Origin: CBDUQI01 sp965369325
GTDB taxonomy: Bacteria > Pseudomonadota > Gammaproteobacteria > Steroidobacterales > JBCBZW01
DNA: 6,813 nt
Direction of reading: 5' to 3'
Assembly: GCA_965369325.1 (NCBI GenBank)
Contig: CBDUQI010000263.1
Coordinates: 1-6,813 of the forward strand
The notes beneath the pieces are model-generated. The model searched no databases, was not told the origin of the DNA, and saw only the letters and a program-made list of their open reading frames with translations. Below, piece by piece: positions 1-4,965 of this stretch (positions within the stretch are counted from its first letter, which is position 1; each line of letters begins with the position of its first letter). The position numbers and the translations under genes were made by a program.

Positions 1-44
1 GTCGCAAACACTGCTAATAACGCGAGTTTTCTAAATTTGTCCAT
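1..44 (-). CDS. N-terminal fragment of an exported protein (signal peptide start)
   Basis: Read on the minus strand, an ATG at 44-42 opens a frame that runs off the left edge after 14 whole codons: MDKFRKLALLAVFA. A charged n-region (K3, R5, K6) followed by a hydrophobic LALLAVFA stretch is the usual start of a Sec signal peptide. The start is supported by a good Shine-Dalgarno AGGAG at 57-53, eight bases upstream, and by a clean leader region. The mature protein is not visible, so its function cannot be named. The exosortase-A-type genes at the other end of the window make a PEP-CTERM surface protein or an exopolysaccharide export component reasonable guesses, but this is context only. It is divergent from galE. 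Confidence 0.6.
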   Translation of the reverse strand, partial: MDKFRKLALLAVFA

Positions 45-52
45 TTAAGCGT

Positions 53-57
53 CTCCT
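53..57 (-). promoter_or_regulatory. Ribosome binding site for the exported-protein fragment
   Basis: The minus strand reads AGGAG, separated by eight bases from the ATG at 44-42. It is what makes the short open frame at the left edge credible as a gene. One base (58) separates it from the base of the hairpin at 59-89. Confidence 0.6.
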
Positions 58-58
58 C

Positions 59-89
59 TGCCGGTAGCTGGCACTGCGCACTACCGGCA
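59..89 (-). repeat. 9-bp perfect inverted repeat in leader of leftward gene
   Basis: TGCCGGTAG at 59-67 and CTACCGGCA at 81-89 are perfect reverse complements around a 13-base loop. If the leftward transcript starts near 150, this hairpin lies in its 5' leader, one base upstream of the AGGAG ribosome site. It could stabilise the message or control translation, or the arms could be a protein operator (centres 22 bp apart). There is no T-tract, so it is not an intrinsic terminator. Confidence 0.5.
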
Positions 90-156
90 ATGCCCGCAAG
101 CCACAGCTTCACGTGTCGCCAGTCCGGTGGCTAACATCCGCCTTTGATTGATAATA

Positions 157-162
157 ATTATA
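157..162 (-). promoter_or_regulatory. Candidate sigma-70 -10 box for the leftward exported-protein gene
   Basis: The minus strand reads a perfect TATAAT here inside the only AT-rich patch of the region. The best -35 is weak: TTGGGT at 183-178 with a 15-base spacer. A start near 150 would give a leader of about 105 bases containing the hairpin at 59-89. Inferred from motif only. Confidence 0.35.
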
Positions 163-286
163 TGTGTCGAGATCTGAACCCAAGCTTAACCGTCACCGCC
201 CAAGTCGCTGAGCAGAGTAACAAAAATTAACCTCCTGTGTCGCGTTACACGGCTCAGACGTGCACTGGGTCGCAGGCCACGGCGAG

Positions 287-315
287 TCTTGGCATCTGAA
301 GGGCATTTGCCAAGA
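287..315. repeat. 8-bp perfect inverted repeat upstream of galE (possible operator)
   Basis: TCTTGGCA at 287-294 and TGCCAAGA at 308-315 are perfect reverse complements with a 13-base spacer. The half-site centres are 21 bp apart, two helical turns, which suits a dimeric regulator. The centre lies about 67 bp upstream of the start predicted from the -10 at 356-361, a usual place for an activator. The other inverted repeat at 59-89 has the same spacer length but unrelated arms. Confidence 0.4.
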
Positions 316-352
316 ATCTGCGAATCAGTGGCTGCGCTTAAAGCCCTGCGCC

Positions 353-361
353 TGCTATTAT
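353..361 (+). promoter_or_regulatory. Candidate extended -10 promoter of galE
   Basis: TGC followed by TATTAT (356-361) matches an extended -10 (TGn plus a five-of-six hexamer). No good -35 is present, which is tolerated with extended -10 elements. Transcription would start near 368, leaving a leader of about 26 bases. The ribosome site of galE is weak: TAGG at 383-386, seven bases before the ATG. Confidence 0.35.
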
Positions 362-393
362 CGGCGCCCTGAATAGCAAACGTAGGCTAGAGC

Positions 394-1392
394 ATGTCCG
401 CAAGAGGCATTTTGGTAACCGGCGGTGCCGGCTATATCGGCAGTCACGTGGTGCGCCAACTGGGCGAGCGCGGCGAACGCCTGGTGGTATTGGATAACTT
501 GAGCACCGGGTTCGCCGACGCAGTGCTCTACGGCGAACTGGTAATCGGCGACACCAGCGACATGGCGTTGGTGTCGCGAATTCTAGATGAGTTCGATGTG
601 GACACAGTGATGCATTTTGCTGCCCACACTATCGTACCGGAATCGGTTGAGAATCCTCTGAAGTACTACCGCAACAATACTGCGGCCAGCCGAAACCTGC
701 TGGAGTGCTGCCACAGCACAGGAGTTTCGCATTTTGTGTTTTCCTCCACCGCCGCCGTGTACGGTATCCCCGACACCGAGTATTGCGAGGAGAGCGACCC
801 GCTGGCGCCAATCAACCCCTATGGCAGCTCCAAGCTGATGACCGAGCAGATGCTGCGCGACCTGAGTGCTGCCAGCGAGATGCGTCATGTCACGCTGCGC
901 TACTTCAACGTGGCTGGATGCGATCCGCAGGGTCGCATCGGTCAGTCCACTGAGCGAGCCACGTTACTGACCAAGGTCGCCTGTGAGGCAGCCGTTGGCA
1001 AACGCAGCGAAGTGTATATTTTTGGCACCGACTACCCCACCCCGGACGGCACCGGCGTACGCGATTATATTCACGTTGAGGATCTTGCCAGTGCGCACCT
1101 GCATGCACTGGATCATCTGCGCGAGAACGGCGATTCTACCACCCTGAACTGCGGCTATGGGCATGGCTACAGTGTGCGTGAAGTACTGGATGCGGTCGGA
1201 CGCGCCAATGGCACGGCCTTGCCTGTTCGCGAAACCGACCGCCGCGCAGGCGACCCGCCGGTGCTGATCGCGCGAGCGCATCGCATTCGCGAGCATCTGG
1301 GGTGGACGCCCAACTACGATGACCTGGATGTCATCGTAGAAACTTCACTTGCCTGGGAGCGTAAACTGCTGGCCTTGCGCACCGGCACCTAA
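394..1392 (+). CDS. galE: UDP-glucose 4-epimerase (GalE)
   Basis: This 332-residue protein is a short-chain dehydrogenase-type sugar nucleotide epimerase of normal GalE length. It interconverts UDP-Glc and UDP-Gal (some members also UDP-GlcNAc and UDP-GalNAc) in the cytoplasm with bound NAD. The Rossmann signature TGGAGYIGSH is at residues 9-18 and the FAAHTIVPES loop is around 75-84. The FSSTAAVYG motif (116-124) supplies the active-site hydroxyl residue (T119 by position). The YxxxK pair is Y143/K147 in NPYGSSK, followed by RYFNVAG at 169-175 and GTGVRDYIHVEDL at 219-231. All catalytic positions are present. The ATG start puts the Rossmann strand within the first ten residues, as usual. The gene is alone on its strand and converges with the glycosyltransferase genes, so it probably has its own promoter. 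Given the neighbours, it most likely feeds exopolysaccharide synthesis. C4-epimerase activity is well supported; its acetamido-sugar preference cannot be read here. Confidence 0.93.
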   Translation: MSARGILVTGGAGYIGSHVVRQLGERGERLVVLDNLSTGFADAVLYGELVIGDTSDMALVSRILDEFDVDTVMHFAAHTIVPESVENPLKYYRNNTAASRNLLECCHSTGVSHFVFSSTAAVYGIPDTEYCEESDPLAPINPYGSSKLMTEQMLRDLSAASEMRHVTLRYFNVAGCDPQGRIGQSTERATLLTKVACEAAVGKRSEVYIFGTDYPTPDGTGVRDYIHVEDLASAHLHALDHLRENGDSTTLNCGYGHGYSVREVLDAVGRANGTALPVRETDRRAGDPPVLIARAHRIREHLGWTPNYDDLDVIVETSLAWERKLLALRTGT

Positions 1393-1402
1393 GGCCACGC
1401 CG

Positions 1403-2440
1403 CTAGATCGCCTTGCGCGTATCAGCTGTGCCGGACGAAGATCCGGGCTCAACGCCCTCGGTTGAGTCGGCGACCACTACCTTTTGTACGTCGGTAGCTA
1501 CGCCGGGCTCCCCGCCCACCACCTGTTGTACTGTGTAGTCTTTTATGTCGCGCGCATGAGTGTAGATAATCAACTCGCCCAATAGCCCCAGCGCCAGCAA
1601 TTGCAGGCCCAGCACAACCATGAGCGAGCTCAACAGCAATGCTGGCCGATCCGCCAGCGCCGACAGACCGAACGCGCGCTGCACCACCAGGTACAACAGC
1701 GCCATCGCACCCACCGAGGCAATAGACGTGCCGACCAAGCCAAAGAAACGCAGCGGTTTCTTGGTGAACTTAACCAGAAACAGAATCGATAACACATCCA
1801 GTGCACGGCGCAGATACACACCCGGCCCGTAGATGCGTTGATCGCTATCGCGGGTGGACTGCGCCAAATCAACCTCCACCGTGCGGAAGCCGCTACGATC
1901 CGCGAGCAACGGCAAAAACCGCAGCTGATCGCCGTACAGGGTAATTTCCTGCATGACCTCGCGGCGTACTGCGCGCACAGCACAGCCCAGATCAGTGAAA
2001 TTGGTATCCGTCAGCCATTTAACGGTTCCGTTGAACAGGCTCGCCTGAAATTGATTGAAGCCGGTGTCCACCCGGGGTGAGCGCCGTCCGACCGCCAGAT
2101 CGGCATCATCCAGCGCTTCAATGACGCGGGGTAGATGCGCAGGCTCCACCTGCTCATACGCCGGTAGGGTCATGATAATGTCGCCGCGTGCGTACTCCAG
2201 CCCGGCCGACACTGCTGTCGCCTCGCCGAACCAGCGCGCAAGCTGCACCACCTGAATCGGATGGCCCTCTTTACGCAACTCGCGCAAGACCGCCAGTGCC
2301 TCCGGGCGCGGCCCGTCCAGCACGTAAATAAAATCACAATCGTACTCGCCCAGCGCCTCGCTGGTGCGGGCGTGCAATGCGCCAACATCGCCGTAACGCC
2401 CACTCACCGCTGTCAGCACCGATACGCGTGCCTGTTTCAT
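1403..2440 (-). CDS. Divergent membrane GT2-like glycosyltransferase lacking the DXD motif
   Basis: This 345-residue protein has the layout of the polyprenyl-phosphate glycosyltransferases (DPM1/GtrB-like): an N-terminal GT-A-type domain (about 1-200), a juxtamembrane helix, two membrane segments (about 231-254 and 266-293) and a polar tail of about 50 residues. It aligns over its length with the protein encoded just upstream. Shared features include the AGLEYARGD stretch (79-87), TDLGCAVRAVRRE (149-161) and the YGPGVYLRRALD region (204-215). The usual GT2 signatures are changed. The N-terminal PLYNE is replaced by TAVSGRYGD, DDGS by LDGPRPE (41-47), and the metal-binding DGD by TLPAYEQVEP (91-100). 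It may be a catalytically different or non-catalytic partner of its neighbour, or a distinct subfamily; the sequence does not decide this. Its start overlaps the stop of the upstream gene (ATGA, 2440-2437) and has GGAG eight bases before it, so the two are probably translated together. Acceptor and donor are unknown. Confidence 0.8.
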   Translation of the reverse strand: MKQARVSVLTAVSGRYGDVGALHARTSEALGEYDCDFIYVLDGPRPEALAVLRELRKEGHPIQVVQLARWFGEATAVSAGLEYARGDIIMTLPAYEQVEPAHLPRVIEALDDADLAVGRRSPRVDTGFNQFQASLFNGTVKWLTDTNFTDLGCAVRAVRREVMQEITLYGDQLRFLPLLADRSGFRTVEVDLAQSTRDSDQRIYGPGVYLRRALDVLSILFLVKFTKKPLRFFGLVGTSIASVGAMALLYLVVQRAFGLSALADRPALLLSSLMVVLGLQLLALGLLGELIIYTHARDIKDYTVQQVVGGEPGVATDVQKVVVADSTEGVEPGSSSGTADTRKAI

Positions 2441-3456
2441 ACCACCAACTCCACCGCTCCCTGCGCCTTCTCAGCCGCTTGGGTTCCATACAGGCGTCGG
2501 GTAAGCGCCGCCAACCGTTCAAGTTTTAGATCACCAGTCTGGTGCACAAGCTCACCCAGCAACCCACTCAGCACCAATTGCCCGGCCAGCGCTGCAAACA
2601 GCACGCCGCTACCGGCAATCGGTAATGGCAAACTTCCCGTCTGCGCAAACGCAACAGCCGTGGCGGAAAGGCAAACGACCGCCACCAACATCGCAGGAAT
2701 TGCCAAGGTAGCGAACCAAAGCATCGGTCGGGCCGAAAAAGACACTATGGCCTTAATCGCCAACAGATCGAATAACACTTTATACACGCGCGAGAGGCCA
2801 TATTTGGACTCGCCAAACTGGCGCGCGTGATGGCGCACACGAATTTGCGCAATGCGCGCACCGGACACCGATGCCATCGCAGGAATAAAACGGTGCATCT
2901 CCGAGTACAGCGGTGTGTTTTTGATCAACTCGGCCCGATAAGCTTTGAGCGAACAACCGTTGTCTCGAATAGGTACGCCGGTGACTTTGCCGATCAGCCA
3001 GTTGGCGATACGCGAGGGTATTTTGCGGGTGACCAGTTTGTCCTGCCGGTTGTGACGCCACCCCACCACCATGTCGTAACCTTCCGCCATTTTTTCCAGG
3101 AACAAGGGAATGTCCTGGGGATCGTTCTGCAGGTCACCATCCATCGTAATCACCACTTCTGCGCGTGCGTGATCAATGCCTGCGACCATCGCCGGTGTCT
3201 GACCGTAGTTGCGACGGAATTTAATCACCCGCAAGTGCGGGTCTTGCTGGGTGAGCGTCGCCGCCAGTTCGAAGGTATTATCGCTGCTGCCGTCATCGAC
3301 GAAGAGAATTTCGTAACGCAAACCGGTCGGCGCCAACGCGCCGTCAATCGCCTTGTGCAGCAGCAATACGTTCTCGCCCTCGTTGTACAAGGGGGCGACG
3401 ACGGAGAGATCCAGTTTTTCTCGCTCTTGTGACATTTGCTGTTTCCAGCCGTCCAT
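2437..3456 (-). CDS. Polyprenyl-phosphate-type GT2 glycosyltransferase (DPM1/ArnC-like)
   Basis: This 339-residue inner-membrane protein has an intact GT-A family 2 domain. Its motifs are VVAPLYNEGENV (19-30), FVDDGSSDNT (52-61), MDGDLQNDP with the DXD metal site (105-113), RDNGCSLKAYR (164-174) and an RxxGxSKYG-like stretch at 212-220. Two hydrophobic segments follow (about 244-271 and 281-303) and a short cytoplasmic tail. Relatives (dolichol-phosphate mannose synthase, ArnC, GtrB) transfer a sugar from a nucleotide donor to a polyprenyl phosphate at the cytoplasmic face. The actual sugar cannot be told. It lies 73 bp after wecB and overlaps the next gene by ATGA, so it belongs to the leftward cluster. 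The start is uncertain. The ATG at 3456 has no ribosome site, while the ATG at 3435 (M8, giving MSQEREK) has GGAA about eight bases upstream and starts closer to the first motif, as relatives do. Confidence 0.88.
   Translation of the reverse strand: MDGWKQQMSQEREKLDLSVVAPLYNEGENVLLLHKAIDGALAPTGLRYEILFVDDGSSDNTFELAATLTQQDPHLRVIKFRRNYGQTPAMVAGIDHARAEVVITMDGDLQNDPQDIPLFLEKMAEGYDMVVGWRHNRQDKLVTRKIPSRIANWLIGKVTGVPIRDNGCSLKAYRAELIKNTPLYSEMHRFIPAMASVSGARIAQIRVRHHARQFGESKYGLSRVYKVLFDLLAIKAIVSFSARPMLWFATLAIPAMLVAVVCLSATAVAFAQTGSLPLPIAGSGVLFAALAGQLVLSGLLGELVHQTGDLKLERLAALTRRLYGTQAAEKAQGAVELVV
2449..2452 (-). promoter_or_regulatory. Ribosome binding site for the second glycosyltransferase
   Basis: GGAG on the minus strand lies eight bases before the ATG at 2440, inside the end of the upstream gene. 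It supports this start and an ATGA-coupled pair. Confidence 0.5.
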
Positions 3457-3515
3457 GTTCAGCGGGCCCGGCCACGACGCGGTTGGACAGTATTGACGAT
3501 GAGATGGACGGGCTG
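3446..3515 (-). repeat. Long-range inverted repeat over the glycosyltransferase start codon
   Basis: CAGCCGTCCAT at 3446-3456 and ATGGACGGGCTG at 3504-3515 are complementary over 11 pairs with one bulged base, around a 47-base loop. In the leftward message the 3446-3456 arm contains the ATG at 3456, so folding would hide that start. It lies in the 73-bp gap after wecB. The alternative ATG at 3435 is outside the stem. The gap otherwise holds only a CTACGTAG palindrome (3522-3529), and no terminator. Confidence 0.35.
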
Positions 3516-3529
3516 TGGTTGCTACGTAG

Positions 3530-4633
3530 TTAGAGCCCTGCGCTGTGTCGTTTCAGGCTGGCAACGACGCGTTGGGCGGTGCGCCCGTCCCACAATTGCG
3601 GCCGCTGCCCTCGCCCCTCGCCCGCGCGCATGATCTCCGCGACACTTTCGCATATCTGATGAGGCTTTACCAACCGATTGGTCCCTTGCGTAATAGTGAT
3701 CGGCCTTTCGGTGTTATCGCGTACCGTCAAGCAAGGGATGTTCAGGTAGGTTGTCTCCTCCTGAATCCCGCCAGAGTCGGTAATAATCAGGCGCGCACCA
3801 AATACCAGATTCATAAATTGGATGTACCCAAGCGGCTCGATCACCTGCACTGAAGAGGCGTCAATCAGGCGCCGCTCAAGTTCAAAATCCTGCAACCGCT
3901 TGCGAGTACGCGGATGCACGGCAAACACCAGTGCGCACTGCTCAGAGACGGAAATCAAAGCCTCCACCAGGCCGGTCAATGTGGCCCGATCATCCACATT
4001 GGACGGCCGGTGCATCGTCACCATCGCGTACTGACCGTCGATGAGTTTAAGCGCCTCACGGGTACCGTCGGATTCAATCCGGGCGCGCTGCAACTCTAGT
4101 GAATCGATCATGATATTGCCAACCAACTCCACCCGCTCTGGCGCAATGCCAGCGGCCGCCAGGTGCTCATCCCCATCCGGGGACGGCGTCCACAGCAAGT
4201 CGGCAATGGAGTCAGTAAGAATACGGTTAATTTCCTCCGGCATCCCGCGATCGCCACTGCGCAGGCCCGCCTCCAGATGCGCCACCTTGATTCCGAGCTT
4301 GGCACCGACCATCGCGCAAGCGACGGTTGAGTTCACATCGCCCACCACCACAATCCAGTCCGGACGGTGTTCAAAACAAATCTGCTCGTAGGCAATCATA
4401 ACGCCACCGGTCTGCTGCGCATGGGTACCGCTGCCCACTTCCAGATGAAAGTCCGGCGCTGGCAATTGCAGATCGTCGAAGAAGGCCGCCGACATATTTG
4501 GATCGTAGTGCTGACCGGTGTGTATCAAACTCACCTCGCACCAAGACTGCGCATTCAGCGCATGGTACAGCGGCGCCACTTTCATGAAGTTGGGGCGCGC
4601 GGCGGCGATCAGGTGGACGCTAAGCTGTTTCAT
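3530..4633 (-). CDS. wecB: UDP-N-acetylglucosamine 2-epimerase (non-hydrolysing)
   Basis: This 367-residue cytoplasmic enzyme of the WecB family has typical length and a GT-B-like two-domain fold. The family converts UDP-GlcNAc to UDP-ManNAc, the precursor of ManNAc-containing polysaccharides. Visible family residues and motifs are AARPNFMKVAPL (11-22, R13 and K18), HTGQHYD (38-44), VGDVNST (97-103, D99), HLEAGLRSGD (119-128, E121), PEEINR (132-137), MHRPSN (207-212, H208), HPRTRKRL (240-247) and DSGGIQEE (286-293). These cover the positions known to be important in E. coli WecB. The ATG start is a few residues before the first motif, as expected, but the ribosome site is poor (GGA nine bases upstream). 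It is the first recognised gene of the leftward cluster with two glycosyltransferases 73 bp downstream. No UDP-ManNAc dehydrogenase (wecC) is in the window, so ManNAc rather than ManNAcA could be the product used, or wecC lies elsewhere. Confidence 0.93.
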   Translation of the reverse strand: MKQLSVHLIAAARPNFMKVAPLYHALNAQSWCEVSLIHTGQHYDPNMSAAFFDDLQLPAPDFHLEVGSGTHAQQTGGVMIAYEQICFEHRPDWIVVVGDVNSTVACAMVGAKLGIKVAHLEAGLRSGDRGMPEEINRILTDSIADLLWTPSPDGDEHLAAAGIAPERVELVGNIMIDSLELQRARIESDGTREALKLIDGQYAMVTMHRPSNVDDRATLTGLVEALISVSEQCALVFAVHPRTRKRLQDFELERRLIDASSVQVIEPLGYIQFMNLVFGARLIITDSGGIQEETTYLNIPCLTVRDNTERPITITQGTNRLVKPHQICESVAEIMRAGEGRGQRPQLWDGRTAQRVVASLKRHSAGL

Positions 4634-4693
4634 TCACGTGTGTCCATGTTGTTATTTAGTGGTGCCGCAGGCGCACGTTCACCCGCTCTCGCC

Positions 4694-4709
4694 TCAGCGA
4701 GCTCGCTGA
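4694..4709. repeat. Perfect 16-bp palindrome (candidate operator)
   Basis: TCAGCGAGCTCGCTGA is its own reverse complement, with no spacer. It lies 61 bp upstream of the wecB start. If the minus-strand TATCAT at 4723-4718 is the -10, the palindrome would begin at about +2 of that transcript, a repressor position. As RNA it would form only a six-pair stem with a four-base loop. Chance origin in GC-rich DNA is possible. Confidence 0.4.
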
Positions 4710-4812
4710 CTAAGCGCATGATAGTGCCAGAAAGAACCGCCGAAATGTGCAACTGGTCACAGTTTTTCGCGAACCAAGCAAGGGGGCGCTCTGCATCGGC
4801 CGCACGCTGAGG

Positions 4813-4818
4813 TAGAAT
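4813..4818 (+). promoter_or_regulatory. Candidate -10 box of the acyl-CoA ligase operon
   Basis: TAGAAT in the context GGTAGAATGCGCC resembles a common proteobacterial -10. The -35 at 17 bp (TCTGCA, 4790-4795) is weak. A start near 4825 would give a leader of about 140 bases to the preferred ATG, containing the 4878-4891 palindrome. Confidence 0.35.
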
Positions 4819-4877
4819 GCGCCTCGCCGCCGCGCTCGCAGGGCCCACACCGATCAGAAGGCTCTCCCGATCACAGA

Positions 4878-4891
4878 CCCGGACATCCGGG
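4878..4891. repeat. 14-bp palindrome in ligase leader
   Basis: CCCGGA at 4878-4883 and TCCGGG at 4886-4891 are perfect reverse complements around two bases (CA). It sits between the candidate -10 and the ligase start, so it could be an operator or a small leader hairpin. Short and GC-rich, so chance is a real alternative. Confidence 0.3.
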
Positions 4892-4965
4892 CCAAGCCTT
4901 ATTTGCAGGGCACCACAGGGACGGTGATGCAGGGGACTATCCAGGTACAGGAGCTAAGCGAATCA

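Larger units (their letters stand above)
45..393. other. Divergent intergenic region between exported-protein gene and galE
   Basis: This stretch has no convincing coding frame. It contains the leader of the leftward gene (ribosome site at 53-57 and a 9-bp inverted repeat at 59-89), an AT-rich patch at 143-163 with a perfect TATAAT on the minus strand, an 8-bp inverted repeat at 287-315, and an extended -10 in front of galE at 353-361. The AT-rich patch stands out against GC-rich surroundings, as expected for a promoter. No tRNA, riboswitch or terminator was recognised. Confidence 0.6.
4634..4965. other. Divergent intergenic region between wecB and acyl-CoA ligase
   Basis: I see no gene I would defend in this stretch. 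It holds a perfect 16-bp palindrome (4694-4709), a weak leftward -10 TATCAT (minus strand 4723-4718), a rightward TAGAAT (4813-4818), a pair of CCGATCA direct repeats (4850-4856 and 4867-4873), a 14-bp palindrome (4878-4891) and the ligase ribosome sites. A minus-strand GTG frame at 4848-4630 crosses most of it and touches the wecB start by ATGA, but lacks support. Confidence 0.55.

Noticed and set aside
158..236. Minus-strand mini-frame of 21 codons from a TTG at 223, seven bases after a perfect AGGAGG (236-231)
   Set aside because: The ribosome-site match is striking, but the start is TTG, the peptide has no recognised feature and its stop overlaps the candidate -10. It could be a leader peptide only if a transcript begins farther right. 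Not defended.
113..242. GTGTCG three times (113-118, 164-169, 237-242)
   Set aside because: A 6-mer with irregular spacing (51 and 73 bases), and no conserved flanks; consistent with chance.
45..393. Sigma-54 (-24/-12) promoters, expected for some PEP-CTERM genes
   Set aside because: I searched by eye for GG-N10-GC with TGGCAC/TTGC character. The few spaced matches are poor, and the better-looking ones have wrong spacing. The same holds for 4634-4965 (TGGCACTATCATGCGC on the minus strand is one base short).
1446..1468. Stem of GGCTCAAC and GTTGAGTC near the galE/glycosyltransferase convergence, as a terminator
   Set aside because: It lies inside the end of the glycosyltransferase coding region, includes a G-T pair, and has no immediate T-tract on either strand.
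1443..1517. Imperfect direct repeat CCGGGCTCAACGCCC / CCGGGCTCCCCGCCC
   Set aside because: It encodes similar GEPG/VEPG pieces in the low-complexity tail of the glycosyltransferase and needs no other explanation.
2261..3432. Long plus-strand frames (2261-2830 and 2827-3432) antisense to the glycosyltransferases
   Set aside because: They lie opposite genes with clear family motifs, have no domain signature and look like high-GC antisense shadows.
4630..4848. Minus-strand GTG frame of 72 codons ending in an ATGA overlap with the wecB start
   Set aside because: It has no ribosome site and no recognisable domain. The frame stays open upstream of the GTG into the antisense of the ligase, as expected for a GC-rich shadow frame. 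The coupling-like overlap is noted but not enough to call a gene.
4904..4935. TGCAGGG direct repeat (4904-4910 and 4928-4934), 24 bp apart
   Set aside because: Only seven bases match. The rest of the 24-bp units differ too much to call a tandem repeat or a REP-like element.
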